Origin: Bacteroidota bacterium
GTDB taxonomy: Bacteria; Bacteroidota; Bacteroidia; Flavobacteriales; Flavobacteriaceae
Length of the DNA stretch: 64,000 nt
Assembly (NCBI GenBank): GCA_023446155.1
Contig: JAEXIT010000004.1
Location: forward strand, 62,001-126,000
Direction of reading: 5' to 3'
In this document: piece after piece, positions 42,901-51,160 of the stretch
Layout of the letters: each line of letters begins with the position of its first letter
Position numbering within the stretch: position 1 is the stretch's first letter
Notes under the pieces: generated by a model
Told to the model about the DNA's origin: nothing
Databases searched by the model: none
Seen by the model: only the letters and a program-made list of their open reading frames with translations
Position numbers and translations under genes: made by a program

Positions 42901-42946
42901 TTGTGTAGTTAAGTGGCTACATGTATATTTGTAGTCAAATGACTTC
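42901..42946 (+). promoter_or_regulatory. Promoter and tandem operators of the ArsR-type regulator
   Basis: TTG (42901-42903), 20-bp spacer, TATATTTG (42924-42931), an exact Bacteroidota promoter. Two related dyads flank the -7 box: GTAGTTAAGTGGCTAC (42905-42920) and GTAGTCAAATGACTTC (42931-42946), sharing AGTyAArTGrCT. Their position in the spacer and over the start point fits repression by the regulator encoded just downstream. Confidence 0.65.
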
Positions 42947-42949
42947 ATA

Positions 42950-43270
42950 ATGAATTTAAGACGAGATGTATTTCAGGCGATAGCCGATCCGACACGAAGG
43001 GGAATTTTAATGCTGGTCACAACACAGTCGATGACTGCCGGTGCCATAGCGTCGAATTTTGACTCGGCACGACCAACGATTTCCAAGCATTTACAGATAT
43101 TAACGGAATGCGAACTCCTGCGACCAGAACAAAACGGAAGAGAGATTTATTACCATCTGAATGCTCAGAAAATGAAAGCGATAGCCGATTTTATCGAGCC
43201 GTTCCGACAAATGTGGGACGATAGATTTAACGCGTTAGAGGCACTAATGAAAAACTATAAAACCAAATAA
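42950..43270 (+). CDS. ArsR-family winged-helix regulator
   Basis: A 106-residue DNA-binding repressor of the ArsR/SmtB fold. The N-terminus FQAIADPTRRGILMLV and the recognition segment FDSARPTISKHLQILTECEL are typical, then wing residues in GREIYYHL. No metal-binding Cys cluster is seen, so it is likely a non-metal member, the kind usually encoded with an SRPBCC (AHSA1) protein. It is followed after 1 nt by such a gene, so the two form an operon, probably autoregulated through the dyads in its promoter. Confidence 0.9.
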   Translation: MNLRRDVFQAIADPTRRGILMLVTTQSMTAGAIASNFDSARPTISKHLQILTECELLRPEQNGREIYYHLNAQKMKAIADFIEPFRQMWDDRFNALEALMKNYKTK

Positions 43271-43271
43271 A

Positions 43272-43739
43272 ATGGAACTGAAAACGAAAATTAAGGCCGA
43301 ACAGGGAAAACAGGAACTCCTGATTACGCGCGAATTCGAATTACCGCTGGAGTTGCTTTTTAAAGCGTATGAAGATCCTCAAATTGTCGCACAATGGATG
43401 GGGACAAATGTGGTCCGGCTGGAGAACAAAAAACACGGTAGCTGGCGGTTTGAAACAACCCGAAATGGAGAGGTGGTATTTGGTGCAAATGGGGTAATTC
43501 TCGATTTTGTTCCGAATGAAAGGATCACACGTACTTTCGAAATGGAAAATACAAACTTTCCGGTTCAGTTGGAGTTTTTGGAGTTTGAGGCATTGACCAA
43601 GGAAACAAGCCGACTAACAATGCAAATTGTTTTTAAATCGGAAGCGTTTCGGGATCAATTGCTGCAAATGCCATTTGCACAGGGATTGAACTGGGCACAC
43701 GATCGATTACAGGAGGTGGTACTATCGCTACACTCATAA
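43272..43739 (+). CDS. SRPBCC (AHSA1-like) domain protein
   Basis: A 155-residue START/SRPBCC-fold protein with a hydrophobic ligand pocket. Marks are ITREFELPLELLFKAYEDP, AQWMGTN, GSWRFETT and the end FAQGLNWAHDRLQEVV, typical of the AHSA1/SRPBCC family. It is encoded 1 nt after the ArsR regulator, a common pair in Bacteroidota whose ligand is not known. The third gene follows after 15 nt. Confidence 0.88.
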   Translation: MELKTKIKAEQGKQELLITREFELPLELLFKAYEDPQIVAQWMGTNVVRLENKKHGSWRFETTRNGEVVFGANGVILDFVPNERITRTFEMENTNFPVQLEFLEFEALTKETSRLTMQIVFKSEAFRDQLLQMPFAQGLNWAHDRLQEVVLSLHS

Positions 43740-43754
43740 CGAAATTATTATAGC

Positions 43755-44336
43755 ATGAATCCAAAAGTTGATCAGTTTTTAGATAAGGCTACAAAGTGGA
43801 AAAAAGAAATGGCTTTGTTGCGGGAAATCGTATTGGAATCCAATGGTCTTGTGGAAGATTATAAATGGATGCATCCGTGTTATACGCTGTTGGGAAAGAA
43901 TGTGGTGCTCATCCATGAGTTTAAGGAGTATTGTGCGTTATTGTTTCATAAAGGTGTATTGCTAAAGGATCCGGAAGGGATTTTAATTCAGCAAACCGAA
44001 AACGTACAGTCGGCAAGACAGTTGCGGTTTACGAATATTGAGGAAATCCGGGAGTTGGAGTCGGTGATTGTGGCTTATATTCACGAAGCAATTGCGATTG
44101 AAGCGTCGGGAGCAAAGGTGGTGTTAAAGGAAACGACAGATTATGCGATACCGGAAGAATTCCAGAAGCGACTGGACGAGGATCCGATTTTAAAAAATGC
44201 TTTTGCGGCTTTAACTCCGGGACGACAACGGGGGTATTTATTTTATTTTTCCCAGGCAAAACAATCCAAAACAAGAGAAGCGCGAATTGAAAAATACCTG
44301 CCAAACATTTATCGAGGAAAAGGGATTGACGATTAA
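43755..44336 (+). CDS. YdeI/DUF1801-like protein
   Basis: A 193-residue protein. The N-terminal half is a DUF1801 (YdhG/YdeI-like) domain (MHPCYTLLGKNVVLIHEFKEYCALLFHKG); the C-terminal 70 residues are an OmdA-type segment (IPEEFQKRLDEDP, then LTPGRQRGYLFYFSQAKQSK). Relatives are described as linked to bacteriocin or stress protection, without clear biochemistry. It is third in the ArsR/SRPBCC operon. The last 4 bp overlap the convergent AraC-type gene. Confidence 0.85.
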   Translation: MNPKVDQFLDKATKWKKEMALLREIVLESNGLVEDYKWMHPCYTLLGKNVVLIHEFKEYCALLFHKGVLLKDPEGILIQQTENVQSARQLRFTNIEEIRELESVIVAYIHEAIAIEASGAKVVLKETTDYAIPEEFQKRLDEDPILKNAFAALTPGRQRGYLFYFSQAKQSKTREARIEKYLPNIYRGKGIDD

Positions 44337-44722
44337 TCCGATGTGTTTGGTTTTACTGTAGTGCGGTATTGTGATGGTGTGATGTTTTCAAATCGTTTGA
44401 AAAACTTCGTAAAATTCGAAGGATCAAAGGTGAGGAGGGTGGCAATTTCGGCTATGGTTTTGTCCGAATGGGCCAACAACCGTTTGGATTCGTCCATAAT
44501 GCGTTTTTCGAAGAAATAGCAGGGCGATTTACCGGTTTGCAGTTTTATAGTAGTGCTGAGATGAACCGGATGAATACACATAATGGATGCAATGTCCTTA
44601 ATTTCGAACATAATGTCGCTATGACCTTCCAAAATACTAGCAATGTGGCGATCGACCTGATTGATAAACTCCAGTGTAATCTCTTCTTTCCGGTTACTGT
44701 ATTTCAGCGGTAATTTTGTCAT
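44333..44722 (-). CDS. Stand-alone AraC DNA-binding domain
   Basis: A 129-residue protein consisting only of the two helix-turn-helix units of the AraC family: MCIHPVHLSTTIKLQTGKSPCYFF and LLTFDPSNFTKFFKRFENITPSQYR. The usual N-terminal sensor domain is absent, so ligand control would need another partner. Short forms of this kind are common in Bacteroidota. It reads toward the YdeI-like gene and overlaps its end; the sequence shows no target. Confidence 0.82.
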   Translation of the reverse strand: MTKLPLKYSNRKEEITLEFINQVDRHIASILEGHSDIMFEIKDIASIMCIHPVHLSTTIKLQTGKSPCYFFEKRIMDESKRLLAHSDKTIAEIATLLTFDPSNFTKFFKRFENITPSQYRTTVKPNTSD

Positions 44723-44750
44723 TCGAATGATTGCATTTAATAGAAAATTA

Positions 44751-44776
44751 AAAAATCCGCCATACAGCGGATTTTT
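44751..44776 (-). terminator. Terminator of the lipid/SOD operon
   Basis: 10-bp stem AAAAATCCGC / GCGGATTTTT with CATACA loop, directly after the superoxide dismutase stop codon on the minus strand. Confidence 0.85.
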
Positions 44777-44779
44777 AAT

Positions 44780-45568
44780 TTATTTTTTGATTTTAGCTTG
44801 CGCGTCGTCGTATTTTTTTGAAACGGCATCCCAGTTTATCAGATTAAAGAACGCAGTGATATAATCGGCTCTTTTGTTTTGATAGTTCAGGTAGTAGGCA
44901 TGTTCCCAAACATCCATTCCTAAAATCGGAGTTCCCGAAATACCTACATTTGGCATTAAAGGGTTGTCCTGATTTGGTGTACTACCAACGACAAGATTAC
45001 CGGCTTTGTCTACAACCAACCACGCCCATCCGGAACCGAATTGTTTTGCTCCGGCATCGGAAAATTGTGTTTTAAAGTTTTCGAACGAACCGAATGTTTT
45101 GGTAATGGCATCGGCTATAGTTCCTTTCGGTTCGCCACCGGCTTTTGGCGCCATAATTTCCCAATACAGGTTGTGATTGTAATACCCACCGGCATTGTTA
45201 CGTACGGCTTTGTTTTCCATGTCCAATTTCGTCAGAATGTCTTCAATGGTTTGTTTTTCCAGTGTGGTACCAGCAATAGCCTTGTTTAGGTTGTTGGCAT
45301 AACCGACATGGTGTTTGGAGTAATGAATTTCAACGGTTTTAGCGTCGATATAAGGTGCTAAAGCATCATAGGCATACGGAAGTCCTTTCATTTGGAAGGT
45401 TCCGGGATCGGCTTTTACATCGGCAGGATTTCCTACTGGTGTTGCTGTTTTCGTCTGTTCTACCGGATCTGGGATTTCAACGACCTCTTCAAGCTTGTTT
45501 TTGTCTTTACAAGAAAAAAGCAAGGTTGAAAAAAGGAAACCGGCAATAAGGATTTTAGAATTTTTCAT
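44780..45568 (-). CDS. sodA: Iron/manganese superoxide dismutase, lipoprotein form
   Basis: A 262-residue Fe/Mn superoxide dismutase with a lipoprotein signal (LLFSC, Cys20), so it detoxifies superoxide outside the cytoplasm, likely at the periplasmic face of a membrane. After a linker of about 35 residues the enzyme starts at MKGLPYAYDALAPYID. The metal ligands are His in EIHYSKHHVGY, His in YYNHNLYW, and Asp/His in DVWEHAYYLNY. The exported form differs from the cytoplasmic enzyme of most bacteria. It is last in a five-gene operon and overlaps the acyl-CoA-binding gene by 4 nt. Confidence 0.93.
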   Translation of the reverse strand: MKNSKILIAGFLFSTLLFSCKDKNKLEEVVEIPDPVEQTKTATPVGNPADVKADPGTFQMKGLPYAYDALAPYIDAKTVEIHYSKHHVGYANNLNKAIAGTTLEKQTIEDILTKLDMENKAVRNNAGGYYNHNLYWEIMAPKAGGEPKGTIADAITKTFGSFENFKTQFSDAGAKQFGSGWAWLVVDKAGNLVVGSTPNQDNPLMPNVGISGTPILGMDVWEHAYYLNYQNKRADYITAFFNLINWDAVSKKYDDAQAKIKK

Positions 45569-45837
45569 GGCTTATTAATTATTGAATTTACGGTTTCTAT
45601 ATATAATTTCTTAGCCTCATCGGGCGATAGATGACGTACCTGCATCCAGGCATTCATTTTAAAAGCATCCCTTAAATCCTGAGGCTCCTGAAGTTGTTTG
45701 AGTCTGTTGGTTCCGGACAGTGCCTGTTTGTAATAGGCGTAGAGGCGCAACATGACATCCTGAGGTAAGCTCTCCGTCATATTGGAAGCTTTCTCGAAGG
45801 CTTCCTGAAATTGCGTATCTAAATTAGAATCGGACAT
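45565..45837 (-). CDS. Acyl-CoA-binding protein
   Basis: A 90-residue ACBP of the four-helix type that binds long-chain acyl-CoA esters in the cytosol. Visible marks are DTQFQEAFEKASNMTESLPQ, the ligand-contact segment RLYAYYKQALSG, and FKMNAWMQVRHLSPDEAKKLYIE. ACBPs are mainly eukaryotic but occur in some Bacteroidota. Its place between phosphatidylserine decarboxylase and the dismutase, in an operon with cdsA, fits acyl-CoA supply to phospholipid synthesis. Confidence 0.87.
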   Translation of the reverse strand: MSDSNLDTQFQEAFEKASNMTESLPQDVMLRLYAYYKQALSGTNRLKQLQEPQDLRDAFKMNAWMQVRHLSPDEAKKLYIETVNSIINKP

Positions 45838-45839
45838 TA

Positions 45840-46490
45840 TTATTTTTTTGCAATGATCGTTTTGCCGCCTACAGCTTTCTCATTTAATTTTACATTCACT
45901 TCGGTACCTAAAGGTAAGTATAAATCTACCCTTGATCCAAATTTAATAAATCCGGCATCGGTTCCTTGTACTACGCGCATTCCTTCCTGAGCATAGTTTA
46001 CAATACGTCGTGCCAAAGCACCGGCAATCTGACGGTACAGGATTTCTCCGAAAATACGATTTTCCACTACAACGGTAGTTCGTTCGTTTTCTTCACTGGC
46101 TTTCGGATGCCACGCTACCAGGTATTTACCCGGATGGTATTTGCTGTATTTTACTTCCCCGTTTACGGCATAACGCGTTACGTGTACGTTAATCGGAGAC
46201 ATAAAAATCGATACCATAAGACGCTTGTCTTTAAAGTATTCCGGCTCGTATACTTCCTCGATAACCACTACTTTTCCGTCTACCGGAGCAATGATGTGAT
46301 TGTCGTTGATGTCTACAATTCTTTTCGGATTTCTGAAAAATTGCAGTACAAGTATCAATACAACCAATCCTAGCAGTTGCACTGCTTTTTGTAACCATAG
46401 GATACTGATAAATTCATCAGCCAAAATAGCTGTCAAAGCAACCGAAAAGGTTGTGATTAAAATGATTTTTGAGCCTTCTTTATGAAACAT
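45840..46490 (-). CDS. psd: Phosphatidylserine decarboxylase, short form
   Basis: A 216-residue enzyme making phosphatidylethanolamine from phosphatidylserine, a pyruvoyl enzyme processed at its own Gly-Ser bond. Two N-terminal membrane helices (about 8-25, 34-50) anchor it; the self-cleavage site is FGSRVDLYLP near the C-terminus, with MSPINVHVTR and YHPGKYLVA typical of the short Psd group. The start overlaps the end of cdsA by 11 nt, fixing the operon. The acyl-CoA-binding gene follows 2 nt later. Confidence 0.92.
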   Translation of the reverse strand: MFHKEGSKIILITTFSVALTAILADEFISILWLQKAVQLLGLVVLILVLQFFRNPKRIVDINDNHIIAPVDGKVVVIEEVYEPEYFKDKRLMVSIFMSPINVHVTRYAVNGEVKYSKYHPGKYLVAWHPKASEENERTTVVVENRIFGEILYRQIAGALARRIVNYAQEGMRVVQGTDAGFIKFGSRVDLYLPLGTEVNVKLNEKAVGGKTIIAKK

Positions 46491-47289
46491 AATTTAAAAT
46501 TTGATAAAACAAATAAAGAAACGGTATTGCAAATATAACACTATCCAGTCGATCTAGGATGCCACCGTGTCCCGGCATTATTTTTCCACTGTCTTTTACT
46601 CCGGCTGTTCGTTTAAATTTGGATTCGACCAAATCGCCTATAGTGCCAAAGAACCCTACGATTAAACCGGTCATAATCCAGATAAAAGGGGAAAAGAAAG
46701 TGAAAAACTGACTGATGATATAACTGCCGATCATGGTGAACACCAATCCACCAACAAAGCCTTCAATTGTCTTTTTAGGGGATATGCGTTCGAATAGTTT
46801 GGTTTTTCCAAAAGATTTGCCCACGATATAAGCGAAAGTATCATTGGTCCAGATCAGGATAAAAATTCCAATAATGATATTGGGTGTAAAAGTACCGGTA
46901 ATAAAGGGCGCTTTCATCAATAGGATAAAAGGCAATATAATATAGCCAAAAAGTTTGACATACTTGGCCGATTTATCAGTGCGAACCGGTTGTGCCGATC
47001 CGAATAAATCGATCGTTAAATTTATCGAAACAAACAGTGTTGCCAGACAAATGGCAATATCGGTATAGAATGCGTTGATTCGGAATACAATAAAGAGAAT
47101 GTAGGCGCCAAGTCCTAATAGAATCGGTAAACCGCTTTTAAGATGGATCAGCTTGCAGAATTCGACTACGGCAATTAATAGGAATATGCCGAAGAGTAAC
47201 GTAAAACTAACTTCAGAAAACAGCGTGGCTGTTAGTAATAAGATGATATAGATAAACCCCGAAAGGGCCCTGATACTACTTTCCCGCAT
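46480..47289 (-). CDS. cdsA: Phosphatidate cytidylyltransferase
   Basis: A 269-residue integral membrane enzyme converting phosphatidic acid and CTP to CDP-diacylglycerol, the branch point of phospholipid synthesis. Multiple hydrophobic helices span the protein. The family signature is in the C-terminal part: KRTAGVKDSGKIMPGHGGIL, then DRLDSVIFAIPFLYL with the catalytic Asp residues. It lies 1 nt after the LUD-domain gene and overlaps psd. Full length. Confidence 0.95.
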   Translation of the reverse strand: MRESSIRALSGFIYIILLLTATLFSEVSFTLLFGIFLLIAVVEFCKLIHLKSGLPILLGLGAYILFIVFRINAFYTDIAICLATLFVSINLTIDLFGSAQPVRTDKSAKYVKLFGYIILPFILLMKAPFITGTFTPNIIIGIFILIWTNDTFAYIVGKSFGKTKLFERISPKKTIEGFVGGLVFTMIGSYIISQFFTFFSPFIWIMTGLIVGFFGTIGDLVESKFKRTAGVKDSGKIMPGHGGILDRLDSVIFAIPFLYLFYQILNYVS

Positions 47290-47290
47290 A

Positions 47291-47893
47291 CTACAAATCT
47301 TCTAAAAGCAATAAATACAGGTTTTTAGGACAACTGCCATACTGTAGAAAATCCTCTTCTTTTGCTTTTTCGAAATATTTAAAAGTGGTGATATTGGTTG
47401 GGTATTCTTTATCGTATTTGCGTTTGATTTCCCGAAGACCATCGCTTTTATTAGCCAGAATCTGACTGGTAGTAGCCAGAATGATGATATTCGATGGTAA
47501 ATCATTGGGTTTGTTTTGTCGCAACTGATTCGATGAAAAAAGGATGGATCCTTCATCGGCAATCAGGTTTTCGCAGGAAGCAAATAAAAATTTGGGATTT
47601 TGCGGATGGTTGTAATTCAGTTTATTCTCGTCAAGCAAACTGTAGAGTTTTGGTTCTAAACAAATGACATCGCTTTCAAACCAGTCGTTTTCGACTAAAA
47701 TATTTTCAAACTGTTCGTGTACTTCCGTTAAATTTTCACAATACAAAAACTTACCTCCATTTTTTTTGAAATTGAAAGTAAATTGCTCGTCTATCGGCAT
47801 CTCAATCTCTGGATGATATTGGCTCAATTCGGGTTCTCTCTCCTCTTTTGAAGCATCATTCGCACTGCCGAAAAGTTTTTTAAAAAGACTCAT
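47291..47893 (-). CDS. LUD-domain (LutC/YkgG-like) protein
   Basis: A 200-residue protein of the LUD fold, seen in lactate-utilisation proteins and related unknowns. Visible segments include FASCENLIADEGSILFSS and NIIILATTSQILANKSDG; the N-terminal 30 residues are charged. Catalysis is not clear. It is first in the operon with cdsA, psd, the acyl-CoA-binding gene and sod, and separated from the upstream ftsH by a terminator, so it might be regulatory rather than metabolic. Lactate genes are absent. Confidence 0.75.
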   Translation of the reverse strand: MSLFKKLFGSANDASKEEREPELSQYHPEIEMPIDEQFTFNFKKNGGKFLYCENLTEVHEQFENILVENDWFESDVICLEPKLYSLLDENKLNYNHPQNPKFLFASCENLIADEGSILFSSNQLRQNKPNDLPSNIIILATTSQILANKSDGLREIKRKYDKEYPTNITTFKYFEKAKEEDFLQYGSCPKNLYLLLLEDL

Positions 47894-47943
47894 AAAAGTA
47901 GGTCAGATCTTTGTTTTTTGCACTTGAAATCAATCAAAGATAA

Positions 47944-47983
47944 AAAAATCTTAATTCAATTTTACAATCGAATTAAGATTTTT
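47944..47983 (-). terminator. Terminator of ftsH
   Basis: 14-bp stem AAAAATCTTAATTC / GAATTAAGATTTTT with a 12-nt loop, 26 bp after the ftsH stop on the minus strand. Confidence 0.82.
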
Positions 47984-48008
47984 GTTTAAAATGTTATAAT
48001 TATTTTTC

Positions 48009-49946
48009 TTAAGATTCAGTAACTACTTCATTTTCTGTTTTTTCATGCGGACGCTGCCCAAATATGGCCTCCAGGTCGTCTTTGAAAATTACTTCCTTTT
48101 CGATCAGAATGTCGGCAAGTTGGTTCAGTTTCTCCTTGTTTTCATTCAGAATCTGAATCGCTCTGTCGTACTGGGATTCGATCAAATCAGAGATCTCTTT
48201 GTCTATGATTTTGGCCGTTTCTTCCGAGTATGGTTTGGAGAAATTATACTCACTCTGACCCGATGAATCGTAGTAGGTGATGTTTCCTAATTTGTCGTTC
48301 AAACCGTATACGGTTACCATAGCACGAGCTTGTTTGGTTACCTTTTCAAGGTCGCTTAAGGCTCCGGTAGAAATTTTGTTGAAAATTACTTTTTCAGCTG
48401 CACGTCCACCCATAGTGGCACACATCTCGTCCAGCATTTGCTCCGGGCGTACGATTAGACGTTCTTCCGGTAAATACCAGGCTGCTCCAAGGCTTTGTCC
48501 CCGTGGTACAATGGTTACTTTTACCAGTGGTGCTGCGTGTTCTAACATCCAGCTTACCGTAGCGTGACCCGCTTCGTGAATCGCAATAGCGCGTTTTTCT
48601 TCCGGGGTAACGATTTTGTTTTTCTTTTCAAGGCCACCTACAATTCGGTCTACTGCATCCAGAAAGTCCTGTTTGTCAACGGCTTTTTTACCTTTACGAG
48701 CAGCAATTAATGCTGATTCGTTACATACGTTGGCAATATCGGCACCGGAGAATCCAGGGGTTTGTTTGGCCAGGAATTCAGTATCCAGTTCTTCCGATTT
48801 TTTCAACGGTTTTAAGTGTACTTCAAATATTTCTTTACGCTCACGGATGTCCGGAAGGTCTACATAAATCTGTCTGTCAAAACGCCCGGCACGCATTAAC
48901 GCTTTGTCCAATACGTCGGCACGGTTGGTTGCGGCCAATACGATTACGTGTGTATTCGTACCAAAACCGTCCATTTCGGTTAACAATTGGTTTAATGTAT
49001 TTTCACGTTCGTCGTTCGATCCGGAGAAATTGTTTTTACCACGGGCTCTACCTACGGCATCAATCTCGTCGATAAAGATAATCGAAGGTGATTTTTCTTT
49101 AGCCTGTTTAAACAAATCCCGTACACGTGAGGCTCCAACTCCTACAAACATTTCTACGAAATCCGAACCGGATAACGAGAAGAACGGTACTTGGGCTTCA
49201 CCGGCTACGGCTTTTGCTAAAAGGGTTTTACCGGTTCCCGGAGGTCCTACTAGTAAAGCTCCTTTCGGGATTTTACCACCAATACTGGTGTATTTTTCAG
49301 GGTTTTTAAGGAATTCTACGATTTCCTGAATTTCTTCTTTGGCACCTTCCAGACCGGCTACGTCTTTAAACGTAACTTTAATATCGTTTTTCTCATCAAA
49401 AAGACGTGCTTTGGATTTGCCAATCGAGAAAATCTGTCCGCCACCTCCTCCGGATCCGCCACCCGACATTCTTCGGAACATAAATAACCAGAAGGCAATA
49501 ATCAGGATAATCGGTAAGAAGTTGATCAATATATCACCCCAGTTGCTTTCCGGCTCTGAGGAATAATCCTTTAATTTTCCTTCCAGGCGGGCTTCTTCCA
49601 GTTTCTTTTGGAACAGCTCGCTGTTGGTACCAATGTCCAGTGTATAATGAGGACCTGTGTTGTCTTTTCCTAACAGGTTTTTCTTCTCAATTTTTTCGTG
49701 GGTTTTGCTGTTAAGTGCTGCTTTGTTCAAGTATACCTGAGCCGTACTTTTGTTGAAAACGACTTTTTCAACCTGACCGGAATCAAGGTATTGGTAAAAA
49801 CGGGATAAGGAGGTAGGTTTTACTTCCTGAAAATTCGTCCCGCTTGAAACAAGTTGTATCGCAATTAAAATCAAAAGTACGGCCCCATAAATAACCCATG
49901 GGCTAATTCTGATCTTAGAAGGATTTGGTTTTTTATCTTTTGACAT
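48009..49946 (-). CDS. ftsH: ATP-dependent zinc metalloprotease FtsH
   Basis: A 645-residue membrane-bound AAA+ protease for quality control of membrane and soluble proteins. Two membrane helices (about 17-33 and 137-157) frame the periplasmic domain. The AAA module has GPPGTGKT (234-241), FIDEIDAVG (291-299) and the second-region-of-homology arginines in ALMRAGRFDRQ. The M41 protease domain has HEAGH (457-461). A Gly-rich linker (SGGGSGGGGG) follows the second helix. It lies 15 nt after rsfS on the same strand and forms an operon with it. Confidence 0.97.
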   Translation of the reverse strand: MSKDKKPNPSKIRISPWVIYGAVLLILIAIQLVSSGTNFQEVKPTSLSRFYQYLDSGQVEKVVFNKSTAQVYLNKAALNSKTHEKIEKKNLLGKDNTGPHYTLDIGTNSELFQKKLEEARLEGKLKDYSSEPESNWGDILINFLPIILIIAFWLFMFRRMSGGGSGGGGGQIFSIGKSKARLFDEKNDIKVTFKDVAGLEGAKEEIQEIVEFLKNPEKYTSIGGKIPKGALLVGPPGTGKTLLAKAVAGEAQVPFFSLSGSDFVEMFVGVGASRVRDLFKQAKEKSPSIIFIDEIDAVGRARGKNNFSGSNDERENTLNQLLTEMDGFGTNTHVIVLAATNRADVLDKALMRAGRFDRQIYVDLPDIRERKEIFEVHLKPLKKSEELDTEFLAKQTPGFSGADIANVCNESALIAARKGKKAVDKQDFLDAVDRIVGGLEKKNKIVTPEEKRAIAIHEAGHATVSWMLEHAAPLVKVTIVPRGQSLGAAWYLPEERLIVRPEQMLDEMCATMGGRAAEKVIFNKISTGALSDLEKVTKQARAMVTVYGLNDKLGNITYYDSSGQSEYNFSKPYSEETAKIIDKEISDLIESQYDRAIQILNENKEKLNQLADILIEKEVIFKDDLEAIFGQRPHEKTENEVVTES

Positions 49947-49961
49947 GTGAAATGTGGATGT

Positions 49962-50333
49962 TTAGTATTTGTTTTGGATAGAAGTGATCTTAGCATCACC
50001 CCAAAGGCTTTCGATGTTGTAGTACTCACGGATGTGTTTCTGGAATACATGCACCACGATTGTTACGTAGTCCATTAGTATCCATTCTCCGTTTTCGGCA
50101 CCTTCAACATGCCAAGGTTTGTCTTTTAGTTCCTTGGAAACAATTTTTTGTACGGAATTGGCAATGGCGTTAACCTGTGTGTTGGAATTACCGTTACAAA
50201 TTACAAAATAATCACATACGGTATTTTCGATTGCTCTTAGATCCAGAATATCTATATCATTACCTTTTACTTCTTCAACTCCCTTAATGATGTTAGCTAA
50301 CAGATCATCATTGTTAATATCTTTTTTTGCCAT
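49962..50333 (-). CDS. rsfS: Ribosome silencing factor RsfS
   Basis: A 123-residue factor that binds ribosomal protein uL14 and blocks subunit joining when nutrients fall. Typical segments are VKGNDIDILDLRAIENTVCD, YFVICNGNSNTQVNAIA, KPWHVEGAENGEWILMDY and VHVFQKHIREYYNIESLW. The rsfS-ftsH order and the birA gene diverging upstream match the usual flavobacterial arrangement. Only about 15 nt separate it from ftsH. Confidence 0.96.
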   Translation of the reverse strand: MAKKDINNDDLLANIIKGVEEVKGNDIDILDLRAIENTVCDYFVICNGNSNTQVNAIANSVQKIVSKELKDKPWHVEGAENGEWILMDYVTIVVHVFQKHIREYYNIESLWGDAKITSIQNKY

Positions 50334-50354
50334 TTATTATTTTATATATTTTCG

Positions 50355-50384
50355 CAAAGTTATCAAATTTTGTCTTTATTTTTG
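50355..50384. promoter_or_regulatory. Divergent promoter elements, rsfS and birA
   Basis: On the minus strand, TAACTTTG (complement of 50355-50362) serves rsfS; on the plus strand, TATTTTTG (50377-50384) lies 42 bp before birA. Both fit TAnnTTTG. Clear TTG elements at -33 are not seen. Confidence 0.4.
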
Positions 50385-50426
50385 AACCTTAACACAAGAT
50401 TAGCGATAGTAAAGTTATTTATTTTT

Positions 50427-51158
50427 ATGAATATTATCAAACTCGGTGCCACAAGTTCCACAAATGATTTTTTAAAAGATTTACTGACAAAACAATTTGT
50501 AGAAAACTTTACCGTGGTTGTGGCGGAACATCAGACAAAAGGGAAGGGGCAAATGGGCGCCGAATGGAATGTGGAGTCGGGTAAGAATTTGACTTTTAGT
50601 GTTTTAGTTCGGGATTTGTTATTGGATATTCAAGCTATTTTTCATTTGAATGTGGCGGTGGCGGTGAGTATAATCGAAGGGCTGGAAGAATTTGGCATTG
50701 GCGGATTGGCGATTAAATGGCCGAACGACATTTTGGCAGAGAGTAAAAAGATTAGTGGCATACTTATCGAAAACAGCATCAAACGAAATGGGGAGATTTT
50801 TTCGATAGTAGGTATCGGACTCAATGTAAATCAGGAGCATTTTGAGAACCTGCCGAAGGCTTCGTCGCTCTATGCGATCTATGGGAGGGTGTTTGACAAA
50901 GAGGCAGTCATGTTGGCCATATTGGGGAATTTAAAACGAAACCTATCGCTTTTGCAAGCAAAAGAATATACGCTATTATGGCAGTCGTACGACAGTAGGT
51001 TGTTTAAAAAGGGAATACCCATGCCTTTTGAGGCGAATAACGGTTCGCATTTTATGGGAATTATCCAGGGAGTAACTTCAAACGGGAAGCTTGAAGTACT
51101 CCTCGAGGACGATTCTATTTCTACTTTTGATATTAAAGAGGTAAAATTATTGTATTGA
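50427..51158 (+). CDS. birA: Biotin-[acetyl-CoA carboxylase] ligase, monofunctional
   Basis: A 243-residue enzyme that attaches biotin to the carrier protein of acetyl-CoA carboxylase. Motifs are SSTNDFLK near the start, the biotinyl-AMP loop TKGKGQMGAEW (37-47), IKWPNDILAESKKISGIL with the catalytic Lys residues, and a C-terminal SH3-like domain. The N-terminal DNA-binding domain of E. coli BirA is absent, so it does not act as a repressor. The start ATG at 50427 is preferred to upstream alternatives, which precede or overlap the promoter. Confidence 0.92.
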   Translation: MNIIKLGATSSTNDFLKDLLTKQFVENFTVVVAEHQTKGKGQMGAEWNVESGKNLTFSVLVRDLLLDIQAIFHLNVAVAVSIIEGLEEFGIGGLAIKWPNDILAESKKISGILIENSIKRNGEIFSIVGIGLNVNQEHFENLPKASSLYAIYGRVFDKEAVMLAILGNLKRNLSLLQAKEYTLLWQSYDSRLFKKGIPMPFEANNGSHFMGIIQGVTSNGKLEVLLEDDSISTFDIKEVKLLY

Positions 51159-51160
51159 TT

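Larger units (their letters stand above)
42538..42949. other. Spacer with a terminator-like hairpin, a tiny frame and a promoter
   Basis: A hairpin lies at 42626-42657. A 37-codon ATG frame (42681-42794, MIKLIDTVFPIWLLWFVIIF, one hydrophobic helix) could be a micro-protein but has no other support. The right end carries the ArsR promoter and operators. Confidence 0.5.
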
